A stretch of 64,000 bases of DNA from Toxorhynchites rutilus septentrionalis (lineage: Eukaryota; Arthropoda; Insecta; Diptera; Culicidae). The notes below the pieces were generated by a model. That model saw nothing but the letters and a program-made list of their open reading frames with translations, searched no databases and was not told the DNA's origin. Made by a program: the position numbers and the translations under genes. The stretch lies in NCBI RefSeq assembly GCF_029784135.1, contig NC_073746.1:33510387-33574386 (forward strand), read 5' to 3'. This document shows, piece by piece, positions 55,573-64,000 of this stretch; within the stretch, counting starts at the first letter, position 1, and each line of letters opens with the position of its first letter.

Positions 55573-56002
55573 TTGTTTTATGGAATGGTTCCAATTTAGA
55601 AAACTTAGTACTCGTGGTTTTGAAAAAAACCATTTCGAACGCCCTCGATGCCGCCTTGTTCTGGATTTGCCACCAAAGCAGTTTGTATAAAGAACAAACT
55701 TTTTTCTTCTGCTACCTGATGCCGTTTTGCGATTGCGTTTGCCACTCGCCACTCGCTGCAACTGCCTGTTGTCTTGATGTCCACCGAACCGAATGTGTTC
55801 TGTTCCGAATGCGGGTTTTCTTATCGTCGCGAGCAGCTTTGCCAGCTAACTCGATCACTTCGGCGGCCGAAACTATATAACGCCGGCTAGGTGGGCTGGT
55901 GCACTGGTACTAACGCGCTCGGCCTAGCTACTCCAGATCAACACGGTTCGAACGGGATTTTGCCTTTCCCTTCACTTTTCCTCCTTTACCATGTCCAGAC
56001 AT
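55573..56002 (-). pseudogene. Histone H2A pseudogene (B copy 2, second)
   Basis: From an ATG at 56002 the minus strand reads [20 protein letters not shown], one change from the conserved H2A start. A stop follows soon after. Further on, nucleotides give AERVSTSAPAHLAGV and then, in another frame, AAEVIELAGKAARDDKKTRI, a near-perfect match to the alpha-3/C-terminal segment. The region coding RIHRLLRKGNY is deleted. The H2A identity is secure and the protein is broken. The copy is closer to H2A at its start than the one at 20163, so both come from a common cargo. Confidence 0.93.
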
Positions 56003-56081
56003 GGTTGCTTGAGTTGGTTTGTTGATTTGTTGTGATGCGAACCGATGTGGTGTACGGTTTGAATGAGAATGATCGTTACGG

Positions 56082-56281
56082 AAGGAAGGAAGGTATTGTA
56101 TTATAGAGACTTTAAACTTTTGCAGTTCATTCGTCTCTAGCCTTGAGCAAGGCCCTTTGAAAACTCTACTCTACTCTACTTCAGCGCTACCACCTCCGCC
56201 CTCTTGCCTTGAGAAAGGCACTCGATCCCTCGCCGTCCAGCTCGTCCAACAACGAAGTTGTCCAGTCGGTGTCCACACAAA
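56082..56281 (-). mobile_element. 200-bp SINE-like unit, copy 2, with 15-bp TSD
   Basis: GAATGATCGTTACGG is present at 56067-56081 and 56282-56296, on both sides of the unit. B copy 1 shows the empty site at 20228-20242 (GAATGATCGTTATGG, once). The unit matches 48021-48218 and has the same minus-strand order: an H2B-like block, two stem-loop-like hairpins and a CCTTCCTTCC-type tail. Confidence 0.85.
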
Positions 56282-57248
56282 GAATGATCGTTACGGCAGC
56301 GGAGCGGGGATTTTTAAGCTGACTGGCTGGCTCGAGAATTACGCATGTGTGAGACTGCGACCAATGTTTCGTTTATTTTTTTTCTTTTTCCTTTCCAATC
56401 GTGCTTCATTCTATTTCGCTGCTGCTCTGGTTGCCCGTTTTGGTCGGTACGATTTGAGGAGCACAAAATGGACCAATAAAAAATGGGCACATAGTGCATT
56501 TTGACAATGCTTGATATTTCACAATTATTCAATTATTTATCTCATGAAAAATGAAATGTTATTCTTTATGATAGATGCGTAGATATATTTCCTATCAATT
56601 GATGCAAAAACCTTTGCGATCTATTGAGAAATGCTCGAGTTATAAGCGTTCCAAATCTTGCATTTTTTCCTACTTGTTCAGTGCCTAGATTTCCATTTCA
56701 CCCCCTATATCTTCCGGTTAGACGTAGTCCTACGTCAAAATTCCGTGCGTGTATGTGTGTGTGTGTAGCGGCTGTTTCGAGATCTTCCCGGGGAACCGTT
56801 TGTAGCATCACTCTCCTCCTGATGGATTCCCTTCTGGCCTAAGGTGCACAAATAGGCTCTTGGTGACACCGTTCATCCGCGCTTTCATGATAAACGAAGA
56901 GCTTCACCACAACAGCGACAACATGCTCCAATCGCTGTTCAATTAGAGCTGAGTGGATTTCCGAGCGGCGCTCGCTTATTGGTGATTTCAATAGCCGATT
57001 GGTGATTTCAATAGCCTATTTTGAAAGCAAATTTAAGACTATTGAAACAAGTTTTTGGATCAGAAAGTAACAAGTATAGAACGCGTAGACATTTTATCTT
57101 TCGAATGAAGTGTTTATCATACCATTTCGTTCAGTTGTTTAGGAGCTATTAACACTCAAAATCTCGGTCTCCGGCGTAACGCTTTCGTTTTCGAAACTTT
57201 GATTTTACACCCCGGTATAGAAATGAAAGACGTAGTCCTACGTCAAAA

Positions 57249-60200
57249 ATAAAACTCCTTCAGAACGGCCATTTTTAAAGCATTGAAAGCTACCGTCCGA
57301 TTGTTAGTTAGATGACTAATGGATCGTGAATGCTGTGATCTGAGATCGGGAATTGATTGTTTATATACAATAAATTTAAAATGGACGGAGCTTAAATTGC
57401 AAGATTTTTTCTTCGCACTGGTATATAAATAATGTGCCTTGCTGATACATTAGTTGTTCGTTATTAACAGCATGGTTCGGTAAGCACACAGATGGCAGAA
57501 CTAATGATATTGGAAAATAGGAATGCTTCCAATTTTATGTAATTAAAATCATTTCCGAAATAGAGAATCGTAATGTAGAGTATATCAAACAAATCTTAGA
57601 GAATCTCCGATTCCATTGATATGCATATAATCAAAATATGGTCGCAGCAAAAAATAGTTATTCATATTAAAACTGCAGTAATCATTCGGTAATCGAACCA
57701 CAAAGGAAGCCCAGTTATCGACATTCGCTGTCTAACTGGATGTAAGACGTCGAATAAAATCGAAGGAAACTTCAATGAGTTGTTTGATTCGCGTTGATCG
57801 TAAAATTGGATAAATGAAAGGTGGAAGTTTTGCATTGAGTGCGACAATAAAAAAAAACGAAAAATTTTTTTTTGTAATTTGATCAATATTTTTGTCATGC
57901 GAAAATAATGTCTATGTTTATAATATCCCAAATTACGTCCGAATGTGACGTCAATTGTTTACGAAATTCAGCTTTTTAACTAAGCCAAAGCCCAGTCAAA
58001 GAGTAGTTCAGTTAAACCAGATTTAGTTATCGAATGTTTAATGTGTTTGCCCTGTTTTCTGATTTGACACAATTACTGAAAGACGTAATAATTTTTCAGG
58101 TTTTTCGCGATTTTTACAAATACAAAATGGTTTCAAATAAAGTAACACCAGGTGGACCAACCAGAAGGGCCCAGAGCGCCGCAGGTTGAGAATCGTTGAG
58201 CATGGTTCAAAATGAAAACGAGTAGCAAATAGAAAACGAACCATTATGTAATCTTCTCACATCGCAACAATGGGGTAATTTCTGCTAACTCTTATCGATG
58301 ACCTCTAAGAGTTTATACCAGTTATCATTCTTCGCAGAAGTACCTGGCAGCATCCTTCTAAACGGCACGTTCCCATCGTAAAGTGGACTACACAAAACTC
58401 GCAGCAGCACACGAAACTTGTTCGGCCTTGCCTCTCATTAGTTTACCCACCATAAGCGGAAGGTGATTCCTACTTTGGGGGCTATTATCCCCATCGTGAA
58501 CTTTAGTGCGAATTTCGTCCTTGTTAATGATACGCACGGAAGAGACCCAATATGAATCACACGGGTGTGGGTATGTTAAAATTAGGCCTAATGAAGCCTA
58601 GCCACGTTCAGATCAACTCATTAGTGATGATTACGACCGCCGGAATTAACTTGTTTTTTTTTTGTTCCGAGGTATAGAACGTGTATGGGCGATTTCGTTA
58701 CTTCCACTCTTATGTTAATTTACACCCCCCCTTCGACAGAAGCTGATGATTTACTGCAACGAATACGAATATGTCTATCCAGGGTAGAGAACGATGAATA
58801 TATCAAATATTCATTGTGGCTTACAATCAAACAATTTCCAACCGTTCGTTGCACAGAAATGCAGCCAATGGAAGCTACTGTAACTGGGTTGGCCTTTGAG
58901 AATCAAATATCGTTGCAGAATATGTCTTTATTTCCGACAGCATACCCGAGTCGGGACGGGTTGCGAGTAGCATAAGGGTACCATGCGAGGGGGCATGTCT
59001 TGTCAGCCGAAGCTCAATAGGATGGCAAACGACAATATTTGCTCGAAGATGGATAGCAGTTTATATTTATTCAAAGCATGTCTGTCATCTGGCATTTCTC
59101 TCTCGGGCTGCAGTGGAGGTAGAAATAGGGTTGAAAAAGCTTCATTGAAGGCTAGAGAGGCTCCAATGCTATTGAAAATTTGCTGAGAGCCGAGAGAGTG
59201 ACTATTTGTGAGGGTCACCCCACCATCCAAATGGTTACAGCATCGTCGTTTTGTCACGTTTCATCTTCGGCACCAAATGATCGGCCCCCATATTCAACGA
59301 GCTTCATCACCGAGGGAATGGAAACGTTGTACGATTTTCCATCTGCATACGTGGATGTGGAAGCTTTTGGTGTACGTTTTTTTTGTGAATGGGATCTTTT
59401 GCCATTCCCTTCAATCTGATACAATTTGTGGTGACGAAATACACGCAGGATGGTGTCGGATACAGACCAATGGTCTAGAAAACGTGCGTTCCAAGCAGTG
59501 GGCAAAAAATCATATCGCAATAATTGAATCACTAATTGGAATGGAATGATACCTGTTGCTTTCAGCAAAAAATGAATTCATATTTTATCAACTCCAATCA
59601 GGTTACAATTTATTTGATACGAAGTTATAAAATTCCTAAAATACAAATAAACAGGGATTAGGCACCTTCTTAAATTTAAAAATGAGTTTTTTTTTACTTT
59701 TAGTAATTCTGGCTGAAATTTTCCTTTAAACTAGCGAGAGCGACACAACCGAATCTGTTCGTTCTATATTGTAGTATTGCATTAGTTTAATTTGTATGTA
59801 AGGTTCTATTTAGCTTTAATTCACTTCGCTCACCTCTTATTTTCAAGTCGCAGGAATATTGCAGTAGAACGATTTTAATTATTAATTCAATTCATCAGCT
59901 ATATCTATAAATTTACACATAAGTTTCATATTATAAATATTATATATTATATATTATATATTATAAATTTCATTTTAAGTTCTCATCAGTAGTAATAAAG
60001 ATCATGAACTGGAGAATTTTTTAGCATACGTTCACTAGTTTTAGAATAGATTAAGTATTGTTTAGGATAGATTTCAATTCACCTTCAATGTTACTTTGTT
60101 TTTCTTTGTCTATTGTACAACCTTCCTATTTTTCTATCATCCTTTACAGCTGTCGTAGGGCTGTCGATAATGTAGGATTATTTGGATACCCGCCAACCTA

Positions 60201-60860
60201 CCTTTCGACGTGGCGTTCTGAATCATATTTCGGACACTTTGTTCTAATATCTTGAAATGCTCAATGCACTGATGATATAACTATCAAATTAATATCACAA
60301 TTGCTTCTTTAGAGTAATCCCCTGGACTATCATTTCACATGAGAACTACATTTGGATTATAACATAATCAGCAGAAATCTTACAACACTACTCATTATCG
60401 TTTGTGTTTGACGTTTCCTTAGCGTAAGCATGTAAAATTTACCCGTTCATAAATATTTAAATTTCTCCCGTATTTCATCAGTTCTCATCATCGTTAACAG
60501 TTTACTGTGATTGCTTGGTAAGTGTTTCGCAGTTGACTATAACATATAATCAAGTGTAATGTAATTTTCGTCCAAAAAATTACAAAATAAAGTGTCGGAA
60601 ATTTGATTTAGTGTCCGAAGTTTGATTCTTATTCGCTTCATTTGGAAAGCATTTTATTCGATGATTATTTTATGTTTTCACTCAAATTGGTACCAAAGTA
60701 GAAAACTTAAAAGCATATTGAACTAATTTATTAAAAATATCAACCAAATAATACCTGTGCATAAAGTTTAGATCTGTTTTCTGCATCATATGCCTTAATC
60801 CATTCATAATTTAGGCTTTTTTCAGAATATTGACTTTTCTTGGACATTTTAATAGTGCCA
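57249..60860. other. No recognised gene; unassigned ORFs at 58685-59568
   Basis: Several frames of 70-113 codons overlap at 58685-59568 on both strands. One minus-strand pair (59003-59257 and 59254-59568) is in different frames and could be an old gene fragment, but I recognise nothing. An ATATTATAT microsatellite lies at about 59935-59967. Confidence 0.35.
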
Positions 60861-61200
60861 CTTTTGACACTTCTCCCCCTCTCTAAGGGGGGGGGGCTGC
60901 CATACAAATGAAACAAACATTTTTTTATACTCAAGAATTAATCTAGCAAACGAACTCAAATTTGGCATATGGAGGTTTAAGGGTGCAATAAATGTTGCTA
61001 TGTTGGACACTCCTCCACCTCTCTAAGGGGGGGTTGCCATGCAAATGAAACACAATCTTTTGCATAACTCGAGAACTAATCAAGCAAATGGAGCCAAATT
61101 GGGGATGTGAGGGTTTTTGGGTACGAAAAATGTTTCTATGATTATAAGACACCCCTCCCTCCTTTGGAATGGAGAGGAGGCCCCATAACAAATAATACAC
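60861..61200. repeat. About 140-bp tandem repeats, three units
   Basis: The word CTCTCTAAGGGGGG and its variants recur at 60880, 61019 and (more diverged) 61150. Each is followed by CCATACAAATGAAACA or a close relative and by an ACTCGAGAACTAATCAAGCAA type stretch. Part of the larger dispersed repeat at 60860-62160. Confidence 0.7.
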
Positions 61201-61560
61201 ATATTTCAACATACCATGACAATTGAAAATTTCCCGAAAACTCCGAAGGGGAATGGGAAAGTTCGGAAAATTCAATTCCCATATGTTCTATAATTACATA
61301 CTGACAAGCTTTGTTAGTCCATTTGATGTTCGCCACACAGAATTTATTTTTGTTCGAAAGTTGAAATGGATTTTAATGTGATAAAACGCACTCCTATATC
61401 TTCTTCTATCTATATAAATGAAAATGGATCACCGAATGTGTTCATAAGAGAAAAACTTGAGGAAGTAATTGTCTGATTTAAGGCTATGTTTATTCTATCA
61501 TATTTTTAGTATTGAACATTTATTCGATGTAATGGAGAAACGTGTTATTTGCAAGTGGTT

Positions 61561-62047
61561 CATCCCTTTTGTTTATTTTAGGCTCATTAGCATTTAAGCT
61601 GCAACAGAGCCGAATTTTAATCGTGTATATGTCACATGTTTATCATATCTATGATTAGCACATTACACAGTTGCCATTTTTCGGCGTTAGAGTATTCCCT
61701 ACTATACCATTGCATATGGTACACATTTACACAGTAGCCATTTAGGCGTAAGAGTTTTCTATCTGTTCTTCCATTATCCAGTTAGACCGGACAGCGGAGA
61801 CAGTTGTTGATCATTGTTGAGCTATTTATAGAACAGCAGCCCGATGTTTCTTGCAGAGCAGAGCAGTTGTATGGACGAATCGATCTTTATTCGACCGTGG
61901 ATCGATCTCCACCGCTGTTGATTGTTGCGTGGACGTAGCTATTCTGTAACAACACAAAGATGGTCATCATTGACATTGAGTTTTGAACTCACGATCGATC
62001 GCTTACTAAGCGAACGCGCAACAAATGTGGCTACGGAGACCCCTTAG
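61561..62047 (-). mobile_element. tRNA-headed SINE-like element, copy 2, 13-bp TSD
   Basis: TTTGCAAGTGGTT flanks it at 61548-61560 and 62048-62060. The related repeat at 20993-21035 (ATGTTATTTGTAAGTGAACC) lacks the insert. The tRNA-like head is at the right (61970-62047), with the B-box-like GATCGTGAGTTCAAAACTC on the minus strand. Confidence 0.9.
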
Positions 62048-62157
62048 TTTGCAAGTGGTTGAAAAATATTGAACGAGAATTGTGTCTGAAAATAATTCGA
62101 TGTTATAATGACGAGTTTTTGGTAGAAGTCCGAGGAAATTTATATTAAAAGTAATTT

Positions 62158-62755
62158 TTTTTTATTTAAGTCGTTTATTTTTACAGGCTCAGTTACATAG
62201 GTTTAAAGGTGCCGAACTCCTTACTGTATTGTTACTAGTATATATACATTTTTCCTTAATTCTAATGTTAATGATATAGGAAACCGATTACTCGCGGTCG
62301 ACTCGAGTTTAGAAGGGTGACATATTTTCTTCAGGAAAAGGAGGGGATATGAGGATATGTTAACAATGATCACACTCACACTCTCAATCACACTCATCAC
62401 ACTCAATTCTTACACCTATCTTATATCTAATATGTATTTACATTTCATCGTATTCTTAAGAAGGGATCCGATCTCTCACAAAGGAAAAGGAAAAGGAAAA
62501 ACTAAGGGTATAAGGACAATCACACACGAAGATCGATAGCTTTAAGGAATACATATATTTGGGACATGTAATCAAGGTCTAACCGAGCCAACACGTCTCT
62601 CACCGGCACCATGGGCTGCCTTCCTCGGGCCCGAAGGGTGTCTTCTAAATTCGATCTGGCGACAAGATACAGCTCGCACGACCAAACAACGTGCTCGATG
62701 TCGTGGTAACCTTGGCCACAAACACATTGTTGTCGGCAAGATTAATACGAAAGAG
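62158..62755 (-). mobile_element. LINE 3' end (I/LOA/R1-like)
   Basis: On the minus strand the frame ending at 62520-62522 reads CVCGQGYHDIEHVVWSCELY, then LVARSNLEDTLRARGRQPMV and PVRDVLARLDLDYMSQIYV. The C-x-C and H-x4-C pattern is the zinc-binding end of ORF2 in I/LOA/R1-group LINEs. It is followed by a 3' UTR of about 360 bp and a poly-A tail with GTCGTTTAAATA-type words at 62158-62180 (T-rich on the plus strand). The copy is truncated at its 5' side near 62755. Confidence 0.75.
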
Positions 62756-62789
62756 TAGCGCATCTAACGAATCAGACATATTAAAAGTA

Positions 62790-63307
62790 AATTGTGAAAG
62801 GTCAATTAGAAGATGAACCAATGAACAGTTCTGCGATTGGATCCATGGAAGTAAAATGTGGCATGAAATCAATTGAATAGAATTAATAGTACAACTACTA
62901 CAAAGACTAAAAATCTGGAAGCATAGAAAATATAATAAATTATTTTTATTAAACGTTATTGTTGTGAAAAAAGATAGCAATGATGCAGAAAATGTATTAA
63001 AAAGTAAACAATAATCATGTAAGCACCAGTTGTCAAAACATATAAAATAACATGTATGGAAGATTCTTCAACTATTTGATACTTTTTTGCGTTACCCACA
63101 GAAATATATAAACTGGGAGTTTGCATTTGCGTCATGAAATGTTGATGTTGGATGTTTTCCAAATCCCGTATGCTTGAATATGGGTCTAGTCATTGTGAGC
63201 TATGTTGGGCCGCTTGGAATACTTTCATTCCACACTTTTGATTGATTCGATCTCTCCTCCTGTCCTGTTTTGAAGACATACACTATGATCAGAAAGTACC
63301 GGGGATT
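62790..63307. other. No recognised gene
   Basis: AT-rich DNA with short frames only. Confidence 0.4.
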
Positions 63308-64000
63308 TTTGACGTAGGACTACGTCTTTCATTTCTATACCGGGGTGTAAATTCAAAGTTTCGAAAACGAAAGCGTTACGCCGGAGACCGAGATTTTGAG
63401 TGTTAATAGCTCCTAAACAACTGAACGATATGGTATGATAAACACTTCATTCGAAAGATAAAATGTCTACGCGTTCTATACTTGTTACTTTCTGATCCAA
63501 AAACTTGTTTCAATAGTCTTAAATTTGCTTTCAAAATAGGCTATTGAAATCACCAATCGGTATATAAGCGAGCGCCGCTCGGAAATCCACTCAGTTCTAA
63601 TTGAACAGCGATTGGAGCATGTTGTCGCTGTTGTGGTGAAGCTCTTCATTTATCATGAAAGCGCGGATGAACGGTGTCACCAAGAGCCTGTTTGTGCACC
63701 TTAGGCCAGAAGGGAATCCATCAGGAGGAGAGTGATGCTACAAACGGTTCCCCGGGAAGATCTCGAAGCAGCCGCTACACACACACACATACACGCACGG
63801 AATTCTTTCTGTTTGGATCGAGAAAGATCCGGAAAATAATCTGCCAGTTCCTCTAGGAATTTAAAAATACATTCATGTGAAAGAGTTTATTTGAATGTTT
63901 TCTATCCATGTAACACTGTGACCAAATATGTTTCAATCAAGTGCTATTAACAGATGGTTATCGAGTTAGCATTAACCACTGGTGGGCTTCCAGTATCGAG
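63308..64000 (+). mobile_element. Family A element, copy 6 (cut by window edge)
   Basis: It starts TTTTGACGTAGGACTACGTC at 63307-63326 and has the promoter block with CCAAT at 63553, TATATAAG at 63561 and TCAGTT at 63591. It continues into the 198-bp units and is cut at the end of the window. It also shows the undisturbed site that B copy 2 occupies in A copy 5. Confidence 0.85.
63553..63596 (+). promoter_or_regulatory. Core promoter block (A copy 6)
   Basis: CCAAT (63553-63557), TATATAAG (63561-63568) and TCAGTT (63591-63596) are all intact, with the same spacing as at 31082-31125. Confidence 0.65.

Larger units (their letters stand above)
54052..56740 (-). mobile_element. Family B element, copy 2, with H2A cargo
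   Basis: It has the same ends as 18908-20684. It is about 0.9 kb longer because it holds a second partial H2A block (54300-54720), a plus-strand histone stem-loop (54947-54962) and a 200-bp SINE-like insert (56082-56281). The segment 55000-55560 matches 19110-19680 of copy 1. Confidence 0.8.
53462..57248 (-). mobile_element. Family A element, copy 5, split by a B element
   Basis: The left end ACAGGAAGTGGGTTATATC is at 53462 and the right end GAAAGACGTAGTCCTACGTC ends at 57244. B copy 2 (54052-56740) interrupts it between CGATCCAAACGGAAAAAAA and AAAATTCCGTGCGTGTATG. The uninterrupted sequence is visible inverted at 63790-63830 (ACGGAATTCTTTCTGTTTGG). The promoter block near 56945-56990 is damaged: the TATA word is gone and GATTGGTGATTTCAATAGCC is duplicated. 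Confidence 0.85.

Overview
The window looks like repeat-rich intergenic DNA of a culicine mosquito, most likely Aedes aegypti or a close relative. The reasons are an AT-rich base composition, a Feilai-type tRNA-derived SINE with a GAA-type tail, a mosquito-type DD37E transposon, several MITE families and many nested insertions. I see no intact conserved host gene. Almost everything that can be identified is mobile-element sequence or broken gene copies carried by repeats.

The main theme is a group of interspersed elements (called here A, B, C and D) that share ends. One end carries the near-palindrome GACGTAGTCCTACGTC. The other carries a GGTTATA...TATAACC hairpin followed by TGACGTAGGACTA. 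Inside them lie remains of replication-dependent histone genes. A elements (1-1390, 6068-9443, 10935-13358, 30837-37493, 53462-57248, 63308-64000) carry H2B remnants, a CCAAT/TATA/initiator promoter block and 198-bp tandem units. B elements (18908-20684, 54052-56740) carry H2A remnants with histone 3' stem-loops, and both B copies sit inside A-type sequence. A head-to-head pair of H3 pseudogenes lies inside one A copy at 7095-8135. Shorter relatives (C, D) lie at 15910-17625, 40763-41488 and 52813-53455.

The most intact genes belong to a non-LTR retrotransposon at 32481-36783, inserted in an A element with a 7-bp target duplication. Its ORF1 (CCHC knuckles) and ORF2 (endonuclease and reverse transcriptase) lie in the same frame. 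They are separated by one UAG codon in the context CAA UAG CAA CUA, which matches the known leaky-stop motif UAG-CAR-YYA. This suggests that an ORF1-ORF2 fusion is made by stop-codon readthrough.

Other elements by position: a pogo-like remnant (1726-2852); a 158-bp MITE with 3-bp target duplication (6713-6870); a DD37E transposase pseudogene (14730-15614); a Feilai SINE (22915-23186); a mariner with an internal deletion (24472-25382); a second mariner relic (26520-26910); a MITE with 30-bp perfect TIRs (27850-28587); tRNA-derived SINEs (14360-14642, 30353-30829, 38886-39105, 61561-62047); Helitron-like 3' ends (near 21256 and 29531); a 230-bp MITE (38289-38518); DDE transposase fragments (42160-42720); a GA-rich minisatellite (47105-47262); 118-bp tandem repeats (51590-52090); a 494-bp perfect 8-bp satellite (52218-52711); and the 3' end of another LINE (62158-62755). 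The remaining stretches show no recognisable gene.
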